Source: Lysobacter sp. BMK333-48F3 (GTDB taxonomy: Bacteria; Pseudomonadota; Gammaproteobacteria; Xanthomonadales; Xanthomonadaceae). From it: a stretch of DNA of 64,000 nucleotides. This document shows positions 44,411-52,722 of the stretch, piece after piece (the first letter of the stretch is position 1; every line of letters starts with the position of its first letter). Location of the stretch: positions 1,736,001-1,800,000 of the forward strand of contig NZ_JAIHOO010000001.1 of assembly GCF_019733395.1 (NCBI RefSeq). The letters are read 5' to 3'. Below the pieces are notes generated by a model. That model saw only the letters and a list, made by a program, of their open reading frames with translations. It was not told the DNA's origin and searched no databases. The position numbers were made by a program, and so were the translations under genes.

Positions 44411-45369
44411 CGCACGCCCCGCGGCGCCGGGATCTCGACCCGCACCGCCTGGCCCGGGCGTAACGGCGCGCGCGGGTCGTCCAGGCGCACGTCCAGGTCC
44501 AGCACCGGCACCGGCTGCACCTGCGATTTGCTGCGCACCGCGCGGCCGACCGATTCGATCCGCCCGCGCAGCACGCTGCCGGCGCCGCCCTCGACCACGA
44601 TCCGCACCGGCGCGCCGACCGCGACGCGCTGCAGTTCGCGTTCGGGCAATTCGGCGCGCACCGCGAGCGTGCTCATGTCGGGAATCTCGGCCACGGTCTG
44701 GCCGACCCAGGCCTGCGAGCCGACGTCGTATTTTTCGCCTTCCCAGTTGCTCCGATGCATCATCAGGCCGTCGCGCGGCGCGCGCACTTCCAGCGCCGCC
44801 AGCGAGCGCTGCAGACGGTCGACGTCGGCCTGCAACTGGGCGCGCTCGGCGGCGAGCAGGCGCCGTTCCTGCCGGCGCTGCTGCGCCGACAAGGCCTCGC
44901 GGCGTTGCGCCAGGGCCAGCTTGCGCTCGGCCTGAGTGCGCGCGATCAGCAGTTTGCGGTACTCGATCCCGGCGATCAGCTCGGCCGGTTGCTGGGTCTT
45001 GCGCTGCGCCTTGTCGAGCGCGGCGCGCGCTTCGTCGGTGGCCAGGCGCTCGGTGCGTTCGCGTTCGGCCAGTTCCAGATCGAGCTTGTCCAGCTCGACC
45101 TGCTTTTCCTTGAGCCGGCTGCGCTTTTCCGCCAGTTGCTTGACGACGTCGCTGCTGTCGAACGCGATCACCGGCTGGCCGCGCTTGACCGGCGCGCCGT
45201 CGGCGGCGAGCTGGGTGATGTTGAACTGCCACATGCGTTCGACCGTCGGCGGCATCAGCGCCGAGGTGCGGCGCGCATAGACTTCGCCGTCCACGCGCAG
45301 CGGCGCGGCCGCGGCGCCGGCGGCCGCGGCGATCAGGACCAACGCGATGGCGTGGCGCAGGCGCCTCAT
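44407..45369 (-). CDS. Periplasmic adaptor (HlyD-like), second adaptor
   Basis: This 320-residue adaptor has a Sec signal peptide (LVLIAAAAGAAAAPL), a lipoyl-like half (FNITQLAADGAPVKRGQPVIAFDSS), a long charged coiled coil from residue 75 to 190 (KRSRLKEKQVELDKLDLELAERERTERLA), the second lipoyl half (ALEVRAPRDGLMMHRSNWEGE) and a short barrel domain. The ATG at 45369 overlaps the stop of the first adaptor; a longer start at 45486 would extend into that gene and is rejected. It is presumably paired with the permease through the hairpin. Confidence 0.85.
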   Translation of the reverse strand: MRRLRHAIALVLIAAAAGAAAAPLRVDGEVYARRTSALMPPTVERMWQFNITQLAADGAPVKRGQPVIAFDSSDVVKQLAEKRSRLKEKQVELDKLDLELAERERTERLATDEARAALDKAQRKTQQPAELIAGIEYRKLLIARTQAERKLALAQRREALSAQQRRQERRLLAAERAQLQADVDRLQRSLAALEVRAPRDGLMMHRSNWEGEKYDVGSQAWVGQTVAEIPDMSTLAVRAELPERELQRVAVGAPVRIVVEGGAGSVLRGRIESVGRAVRSKSQVQPVPVLDLDVRLDDPRAPLRPGQAVRVEIPAPRGVR

Positions 45370-46337
45370 CGCGCGGCTCCGGCCGGAGCCAGCGGGCTGA
45401 CCCGCACGCTCATGCCCGGCAACAGCTTCAGCGCATGGCGCGGCGGCAGGGCGATGTCGACGCTGAAATAGCGCCCCTCGCCCCATTCGGGCTTGCGGTC
45501 CGGGGCGCCGGCGATCGCCGTGATCCGCCCCCGCAGACGCTGCCGCGGCAGGGCATCGAAGGCCAGTTGCACCGGCTGGCCGACGCGCAGTCCGCGCCGG
45601 TCCGGTTCCAGCGCCCAGGCGCGGACCTGCATGCCGCCGTCGCCGGCGATTTCGCCGGCTTTGCTGCCGGGCATGGTCGAGCTGCCTTCGTCGATGCGGC
45701 CGCCGATCCAGTTGGTGTTGAACCCGTGCAGGACGATGCCGTCGCGTTCGGCGCGCACTTCCGACTGGCGCAGCAGCAGGGCGTAGTAATCGCGCTGGCC
45801 GCTCAGCTTGGCCACCTCCAGGCGCGCGTCTTCGCGCTGGCGCGCCTGCGCGGAATGGGCGGCGGCGAGTTGTTCGCGCTTGAGCTTGAGCTCGCGGGTG
45901 GTCTTGTCCAGGTCGCCCTGGTGGCGGTCGTAGTCGAGCTGCGAAATCAGCCCGCGCGGGATCGCCGCTTCGATCCTGGCCGTGGCCAGCGCGGCTTCGG
46001 CGTCGGCCAGCGCGACTTCGGCGTCGACCGTCTTGACCTCGAGTTCGGCCGTTTCCTTGGCCGCCTTGGCCCGGGTCTGTTCGAGCTTGGCGTCGAGTTC
46101 GGGAATCTGGGTGCCGGCCTGGCCGGGGTCGATGCGCAGCACTACCTCGCCGGCCTTGACCGCCTGGCCCTCGGGGACGAAGTAGCGGATCGTCACCGGC
46201 GCGGTGTTGGACTGCGGGGTGTAGATCGGCTGCGCGCCGAGCGAGCGCACTTCGCCGGTCAGCACGGCCGCGGCCGCCGGCGCGCAGGCCAGCAGCGCCA
46301 ACGCCGCGGCGGCGCTGCGATCAAGCCGCCGAGTCAT
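45366..46337 (-). CDS. Periplasmic adaptor (HlyD-like), first adaptor
   Basis: This 323-residue adaptor has a signal peptide (ALALLACAPAAAAVL), a lipoyl half (YFVPEGQAVKAGEVVLRIDPG), a coiled coil from about residue 75 to 185, the returning lipoyl half (VRAERDGIVLHGFNTNWIGGRIDEG) and a barrel domain ending in LLPGMSVRVSPL. The coiled-coil length suits contact with a TolC-type channel, but no such gene is in the window. Its start overlaps the ATPase stop by 17 bases. The sequence differs clearly from the other two adaptors, so this is not a recent duplication. Confidence 0.85.
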   Translation of the reverse strand: MTRRLDRSAAAALALLACAPAAAAVLTGEVRSLGAQPIYTPQSNTAPVTIRYFVPEGQAVKAGEVVLRIDPGQAGTQIPELDAKLEQTRAKAAKETAELEVKTVDAEVALADAEAALATARIEAAIPRGLISQLDYDRHQGDLDKTTRELKLKREQLAAAHSAQARQREDARLEVAKLSGQRDYYALLLRQSEVRAERDGIVLHGFNTNWIGGRIDEGSSTMPGSKAGEIAGDGGMQVRAWALEPDRRGLRVGQPVQLAFDALPRQRLRGRITAIAGAPDRKPEWGEGRYFSVDIALPPRHALKLLPGMSVRVSPLAPAGAAR

Positions 46338-46995
46338 GTTCGATCCTGCCGTCGTGCAAGCGCACCTCGCGCGGCGCGCGCGCAGCCAGGTCGCGGTCGT
46401 GGGTCACCAGCACCACGGTCTGGCCGCCGCCGTGCACTTCGCCGATCAGGTCGAGCACGTCGGCGGCGCTTTTCGAATCCAGATTGCCGGTGGGCTCGTC
46501 GGCCAGCAGCAGCGCCGGCTGCAACAACAGCGCGCGGGCGATCGCCGCGCGTTGCTGCTGGCCGCCGGACAGTTCGCTGGGGCGGTGCTCGCTGCGCGCG
46601 CCGAGGCCGACCCGGTCCAGCAGCTGGCGCGCGCGCTGCGCGCTGTCGGCCGGCGGCGCGCGGTGGAAGCGCAGCGGCAGCAGCACGTTTTCCAGCACGC
46701 TCAGCCGCGGCAACAGATGGAAGCTCTGGAACACGAAGCCGATGCGGCGATTGCGGATGTCGCTGGCGGCTTCGTCGTCGAGCGCGGCGACGTCGCGGCC
46801 TTCGATCAGGTAGCGGCCGCGGCTGGGCCGGTCGAGGCAGCCGAGGATGTTGAGCAGGCTGGACTTGCCCGAGCCGGAGGCGCCGGTGATGGCGACGAAC
46901 TCGCCGGCTCGGATGCTCAGGTCGACCCCATCCAACGCGTTTACCGCCTGCCCATTCATCTCGTAGCGACGATGGACCGCTTCCAATTCGATCAT
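46321..46995 (-). CDS. ABC transporter ATP-binding protein (MacB/LolD family)
   Basis: This 224-residue cytoplasmic ATPase powers the downstream permease. Walker A is GASGSGKSS (residues 38-46), the Q-loop is FVFQSFHLLPRLS, the signature is LSGGQQQRAAIARAL, Walker B is ALLLADEPTGNLDS and the switch His is in LVTHDRD. Length and sequence match the MacB/LolD group. It is the first gene of a five-gene coupled operon. The ATG at 46995 follows a weak ribosome site. Confidence 0.93.
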   Translation of the reverse strand: MIELEAVHRRYEMNGQAVNALDGVDLSIRAGEFVAITGASGSGKSSLLNILGCLDRPSRGRYLIEGRDVAALDDEAASDIRNRRIGFVFQSFHLLPRLSVLENVLLPLRFHRAPPADSAQRARQLLDRVGLGARSEHRPSELSGGQQQRAAIARALLLQPALLLADEPTGNLDSKSAADVLDLIGEVHGGGQTVVLVTHDRDLAARAPREVRLHDGRIEHDSAA

Positions 46996-47394
46996 CGAGA
47001 ACTGCCGGGCCAAAGATGAGTGGTGCGCGACGGCGCCGCTCCGGCGCCGAGGTCGAAGACCCGCCGCAGGCGCGGAAGGTTCCCGCCGGCGCGCGCATCG
47101 CGGCGCGCAACGGGCCGGTCGACCGTCGCGGCAATCTACCTCAAGCGCAGGCGCGGGCGGCAGTGTGCCAACCGCGACGATCGGGCGCGGCACGAAGCGG
47201 CGCTGCGGATCTGTGAGCCGGTACCGGAATTCGCCCCCGGGGCGGGGCTAGTTTGGATCTCATCGTGCGCCGATCCGGTCACGGAACGACGCCGGAGGCG
47301 GTGTGGCTATACTCCGGACGACGCGCCACGATGGCTCAACCGAACCCAGGACGCGGCATTCCGTCGATGTCCAATAAAAAACAGGGGATGACCC
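46996..47394. other. Divergent intergenic region, no gene seen
   Basis: These 399 bases lie between the start of the ABC operon (minus) and a small lipoprotein (plus). I see no gene. A -10-like TATACT at 47308-47313 with no clear -35 may serve the small lipoprotein. The sequence near the ATPase start is GC-rich and low-complexity with no evident dyad. Confidence 0.5.
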
Positions 47395-47523
47395 ATGTTC
47401 CGCAAACTCTCGGTATGCCTGCTCGCGGTCCTGCTCGCCGGATGCATGCCGCCGCGGCTCGATCCGACCATGGTGTCGGCGCCCAATGCCCAGGCCACGG
47501 CCGACGCCAAGGCCGCGGGCTGA
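47395..47523 (+). CDS. Small lipoprotein, 42 residues
   Basis: A 42-residue lipoprotein begins with FRKLSVCLLAVLLAGC, a complete lipoprotein signal with lipobox LAGC (cysteine 17). The mature peptide of 26 residues is polar and Ala-rich (PNAQATADAKAAG). A good ribosome site (aggggatgaccc) precedes the ATG and a -10-like TATACT lies about 85 bases upstream. No family is recognised; entericidin-like or other small lipoproteins are possible parallels. It stands before a larger Tyr/Gly-rich lipoprotein. Confidence 0.6.
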   Translation: MFRKLSVCLLAVLLAGCMPPRLDPTMVSAPNAQATADAKAAG

Positions 47524-47607
47524 ACCATACAGGCCGGCCCGGGTTGAATTAAGCCCGAGTTCAAAACGCCGGACCGAAGCTGGACCCCTGAGAACCGGGG
47601 GTCCGAC

Positions 47608-48111
47608 ATGATCCGCAAATTGCTGTTCCCATTGCTCGCGACCGCCTTGCTGGCGGGCTGCGTAACCGACTATTCCCTGCGCGGCGGCAGCGGCGGCGGC
47701 TCGTACTACTACGGCCGGCCGAGCGTCGACTACCGCTACTACGGCGCGCCTTACGGCTACGGCTATCCCTACGGCTACGGCGGCTCGTACTACCGCTACG
47801 GCGGCTACTACGGCAATCCGTACCGTTACGGCGGCTACGGCTATCCCTACGGCTACTACCCGTCGCCGTACCCGCGCTACTACTACCCGAACCGCCCGCA
47901 TCGCCCGCCGACCACCCGGCCGTCGCTGCCCGACCACCCGCGCGGCATTCCGTGGCGCGACGCGCGCAGCGATCGCGGCCAGCGCTGGAGCGGTCCGGGC
48001 CCGGGCAGCGTGCCGCAGCCCAGCAGCATCCCGCGGCCGTCGATGCCGCAGCCGTCCAGCCCGCCCGCCAGCGGCCGGCGCGGCGTGCCCTGGCGCGAGG
48101 TCCAACGCTGA
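47608..48111 (+). CDS. Tyr/Gly-rich lipoprotein of low complexity
   Basis: This 167-residue lipoprotein has lipobox LLAGC (cysteine 18). Residues 30-95 are a Tyr-Gly-Pro low-complexity region with repeated YGYPYGY and YYRYGGYYG. The last 70 residues are Pro/Arg/Ser-rich, with RGIPWRDA and RGVPWREV as two copies of one short motif. Such aromatic-rich regions can drive self-association or bind cell-wall polymers. Some low-complexity proteins of this kind are surface-exposed. The ATG has a partial ribosome site. No known family is recognised. Confidence 0.65.
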   Translation: MIRKLLFPLLATALLAGCVTDYSLRGGSGGGSYYYGRPSVDYRYYGAPYGYGYPYGYGGSYYRYGGYYGNPYRYGGYGYPYGYYPSPYPRYYYPNRPHRPPTTRPSLPDHPRGIPWRDARSDRGQRWSGPGPGSVPQPSSIPRPSMPQPSSPPASGRRGVPWREVQR

Positions 48112-48122
48112 ACGGAGGCCTG

Positions 48123-48146
48123 CCGGGTGCACGGTCGTGCACCCGG
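48123..48146 (+). terminator. Strong hairpin after the Tyr/Gly-rich lipoprotein gene
   Basis: A perfect 11-base stem (ccgggtgcacg / cgtgcacccgg) with a two-base loop lies twelve bases after the stop. It has no T-run, so its role as a terminator is uncertain; it may stabilise the message end. Confidence 0.45.
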
Positions 48147-48249
48147 TGCTGCAAAAGTGGAACGGCGCGCACTTGCGTTCCGGCCGAAGTGACCGCAATC
48201 TACCGCTACTGACCGCTTACGTCGTATTTGGACGTTTTCGGTAAGCAGA

Positions 48250-48379
48250 GACTTCTATGTCGGCGCCTGGCGAGGAATCACGGATCCCCCCTGTTCCGTC
48301 CCCGTCAGGCGTCGGCGCCCATTCCCCCGGACTCGGGGCATAGCCAAAGCGCACGCCTAGCCGTGCGCTTTTGCTTTTT
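48250..48379 (+). ncRNA. Candidate structured RNA on the plus strand
   Basis: No open frame is credible here. An outer stem (ggcgcctg near 48263 with caggcgtc near 48305) encloses a smaller hairpin acgga / tccgt with a C-rich loop (tcccccctgt). A further hairpin ccccg / cgggg follows, and the stretch ends at a rho-independent terminator (48346-48379). The 5' end is not defined; I see no good promoter. The element lies in the 608-base gap between the lipoprotein gene and mnmG. I cannot name the family. Confidence 0.3.
48346..48379 (+). terminator. Rho-independent terminator, plus strand
   Basis: A perfect 10-base stem (aaagcgcacg / cgtgcgcttt) with loop cctagc is followed by a T-rich tail ending in five Ts. 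It would stop transcripts coming from the lipoprotein gene or from the candidate RNA just upstream, and so isolates mnmG. Confidence 0.75.
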
Positions 48380-48490
48380 GCGATTCAATGACTTGCGTCG
48401 TGCGGCCGGGACGGCCGGGTTCGATGCGGGCGATGGCGGCGGCGCCGCGGGCGCCGCGCGCAGGCCGGTCGCCGGCCTGCAGGGCGCAAT

Positions 48491-48526
48491 AAAAAAGGGG
48501 CCGAATGTCCCCCGACATTCGGCCCC
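48491..48526 (-). terminator. Rho-independent terminator, minus strand
   Basis: A perfect 13-base stem (ggggccgaatgtc / gacattcggcccc) with a 4-base loop is followed on the minus strand by six Ts. It is one of the strongest terminators in the window, yet no minus-strand protein gene feeds into it. Confidence 0.8.
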
Positions 48527-48605
48527 CCGGCTTCCCCCGCGAGCGCTTGGCCAGCCCCTGTTCCAATTCCAGCCGGCGTCTAGCGCCTGCCCCGCAAGGT
48601 GCACG
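48491..48605 (-). ncRNA. Candidate small RNA on the minus strand with sigma-54-like promoter
   Basis: On the minus strand a stretch of about 115 bases with no reading frame ends in a strong terminator, and upstream sits a match to the sigma-54 pattern. The predicted RNA begins near 48605, contains a hairpin ggcg/cgcc with a five-base loop and a G-rich segment with several GGA triplets, and ends at 48491. No protein gene on the minus strand exists between here and 50764, so the terminator is otherwise unexplained. Confidence 0.35.
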
Positions 48606-48613
48606 TGTATCCC

Positions 48614-48630
48614 AAGCATGAAGTGTGCCA
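48614..48630 (-). promoter_or_regulatory. Sigma-54-like promoter
   Basis: The minus strand reads TGGCACACTTCATGCTT, with the -24 GG and -12 GC dinucleotides exactly ten bases apart as sigma-54 requires. TGGCAC is a full match to the -24 element; the -12 element (ATGCT) is weaker. It faces the minus-strand terminator 88 bases away. Confidence 0.35.
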
Positions 48631-48719
48631 ACTCTGAGTGAAGCCCCCGGCCGGTCCCTGGCCGTAAAATCAGCGCCGGGTCGTCCGTGGGCGACGACCG
48701 TTGCGGCGACGACGAAGCG

Positions 48720-50609
<1,890 letters not shown>

Positions 50610-50679
50610 GCCGGGCGCCGGCGTCGCCGCCCGATCAAGGCCGCGACGCCGAAGCCGCCTTGATGCTGCGATTGCGGCT

Positions 50680-50706
50680 GTAGGAGCGACGCGAGTCGCG
50701 ACCGCG
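50680..50706 (+). repeat. Copy of the gtaggagcg intergenic element
   Basis: A variant copy (gtaggagcgacgcgagtcgc, then gaccgcg) sits in the 154-base gap between mnmG and opgD. A short reversed fragment of the same element occurs at about 31468-31480. The region has no gene. Confidence 0.7.
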
Positions 50707-50763
50707 TCCTGCAGTTGCGTCGCAAGTTTCGCCGTAGCCGCGTTGCCGCGACCGCATCGCCGC

Positions 50764-52353
50764 TCAATAGAGCTTGCGTTCGCCCTTCGTCGGCGGCGAC
50801 CACTGGTACAGCCAGGTTTCGCTCAGCGCGCCGCTGGCGTCGCGCAGGAACAGGCGCAGGTCGAGCTGCTCGGTGGCATCGCCCGGCGGCACCGCGTCGA
50901 ACATCGCCCGGTAGCCGCCGATCTCGTGCAGCGGCCGGCACGACACGGTTTCCAGGCGGCCGCCGCGGCCGATCTGCAGCACCGGTTCGACCGTGGCCTT
51001 GCGCTTGGCCAGCTCGGCCAGGCGGCCGCCGGCGAAGTCGACCGCGAAGCGCCAGGAAAAATAATCGCGCTTGAAGCCGATCCGTCCGCCCAGGCCGGTG
51101 CGGGTGGCGACGCAGCGCGCCAGGCTCGGCGCCGCCGGCGGCTGCGCGCCCCAGTACAGACGGTAGCCGTACAGCAGTTCCTGCCCGGCCTGCGGTTTCT
51201 CGCGCGGGTTCCAGAACGCGACGATGTTGTCGAAAGATTCGTCGACGGTCGGGATCTCGACCAACTGCACCGAACCGGCGCCCCAGCCCTGCTTGGGTTC
51301 GACCCACAGGCAGGGGCGCTTCTCGTAGAACACGCCGTCGTCCTGGTAGTGGTCGAAGTTGCGGTCGCGCTGCAGCAGGCCGAAACCGCGCGGGTTCTCG
51401 TCGGCGAACATGTTGAAACGCAACTGCTCGGGATTGCACAGCGGACGCCAGATCCATTCGCCGCCGCCGGTCCACATCGCCAGGCCGTCGGTGTCGTGGA
51501 TCTCCGGGCGCCAGTCCCAGTCCATGCGGCGGTCGTTCTCGCCGACCTGGTACATGCTGGTGCACGGGCCCAGCCCCATGCGTTCGATGCGCTTGCGCGG
51601 ATACAGCGCGCAATCGATGTCCATCAGCAGCACGTCGCCCGGGGTGATCGCGAAGCGGTAAGCACCAGCGATGCTGGGCGAGTCGAGCAGGGCGTAGACC
51701 ACCAGGGTGTCCGAGCCCGGGTCCGGGCGTTCCAGCCAGAACGCGGTGAAATCGGGGAATTCCTCGGGCCGGCCGGTGCCGGTGTCGATCGCCAGGCCGC
51801 GCGCCGACTGGCCGTACTGGCCTTCGCCGCCGACCGCGCGGAAATAGCTGGCGCCGAGGAAGGCGGCGAAATCGCGTTCCGGATCGCGTCGGGTGTTGAG
51901 GCGGAAACCGGCGAAGCCCAGGTCGGCCGGCAGCGGCTTGCCGTCCAGGCCGCTGCGGCGGCGGTCGAACATCGCCGGGTCGTAGCCGATCTCGCGCGCC
52001 TGGCCGCCGGCGACTTCGTACATGCGCACGGCCGACTTGAAGAACAGGCCGAGGTGGAAGAACTGGGCCAGGAACTTGCCGTCGTCCGCGCCCCACAGGG
52101 CATGGTCGCGCTGGAAGCGGATCGACTGGTACTGGTCCCAGTCCATCGCCGCGACCGGCGCCGGCAGGGCGGTATTGCGGGCGACGTAGGCGCGCTCGGC
52201 CAACGCCCGGGCCTGGCCCTTGAGGGTGGCGAAGTCGAACGGCTGCGGCGGGCCGAGGCGGGTCGAGGGCGCGGCGAAGGCCAGCACCGGCAGGGGCAGG
52301 CCGGCGGCGGCGAGGGCGCCGGCGGCGCGCTTGAGAAACTGGCGTCGGATCAT
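50764..52353 (-). CDS. opgD: Periplasmic glucan biosynthesis protein OpgD
   Basis: OpgD/MdoD is a periplasmic protein that shapes osmoregulated periplasmic glucans, now regarded as a beta-1,2-glucanase-type enzyme; 529 residues. A twin-arginine signal RRQFLKRAAG begins the protein, as in the family. The body has the marks SIRFQRDHALW, LGASYFRAVGGEGQYGQSARGLA (abridged ASYFRAVG..YGLSARGLA type), FTAFWLERP and WRFAVDFAGG. Its length is typical. No opgG or opgH lies nearby, so the glucan system is not clustered here. The ATG at 52353 starts the Tat signal. Confidence 0.95.
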   Translation of the reverse strand: MIRRQFLKRAAGALAAAGLPLPVLAFAAPSTRLGPPQPFDFATLKGQARALAERAYVARNTALPAPVAAMDWDQYQSIRFQRDHALWGADDGKFLAQFFHLGLFFKSAVRMYEVAGGQAREIGYDPAMFDRRRSGLDGKPLPADLGFAGFRLNTRRDPERDFAAFLGASYFRAVGGEGQYGQSARGLAIDTGTGRPEEFPDFTAFWLERPDPGSDTLVVYALLDSPSIAGAYRFAITPGDVLLMDIDCALYPRKRIERMGLGPCTSMYQVGENDRRMDWDWRPEIHDTDGLAMWTGGGEWIWRPLCNPEQLRFNMFADENPRGFGLLQRDRNFDHYQDDGVFYEKRPCLWVEPKQGWGAGSVQLVEIPTVDESFDNIVAFWNPREKPQAGQELLYGYRLYWGAQPPAAPSLARCVATRTGLGGRIGFKRDYFSWRFAVDFAGGRLAELAKRKATVEPVLQIGRGGRLETVSCRPLHEIGGYRAMFDAVPPGDATEQLDLRLFLRDASGALSETWLYQWSPPTKGERKLY

Positions 52354-52722
52354 GGGGCAGGCGACGTCGTGGCAACGGGACGGAGCATGCTAGCCAATAC
52401 CGGCGCGGCGATGGTTATGCGGGCGTTGAGGGCGCGGCTGGGGCGGCCTGATCCGTCCTGCGGGCCCCCCGATCGAGTGCGCTCCGGGGGCGGGCTCTTC
52501 TCCCGCAAGCGGGAGAAGGGGAATTCGACGATTTGCGCAGCGCAGCGAGCGCTTCCCGCCCCTCGCCCGCGGCGGCGACCGAAGGAAGTGCAAAGCCGAC
52601 CGAAGCAGGCGCAAAGCGGAGCGGGCCGGAGCGAGGGCCGTCCGGCGCCGGGTCGTCGCGAAACCGGCGCCCCACGCCGCGGCCAGAAAACCGCTCGCGA
52701 CCGAAGCCTCTAGAATATCGCC
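52354..52722. repeat. Intergenic region with palindromic element
   Basis: No gene is seen in these 369 bases between two divergent genes. At 52497-52518 a perfect 10-base stem (cttctcccgc / gcgggagaag, loop aa) is the tctcccgcaagcgggaga element common in xanthomonads. The rest is GC-rich sequence with short repeats such as gaccgaag and gcaaagc. The promoter of the flavoprotein gene is at its right end. Confidence 0.6.
52711..52716 (+). promoter_or_regulatory. -10 box for a leaderless message
   Basis: TAGAAT at 52711-52716 ends six bases before the ATG at 52723, so a transcript would start on or beside the start codon itself. No ribosome site exists upstream of that ATG, which agrees with leaderless translation. 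No clear -35 is present. Confidence 0.45.

Noticed and set aside
48250..48379. 6S RNA
   Set aside because: The stretch is too short and lacks the long paired rod with a central bubble; the usual neighbour gene is absent.
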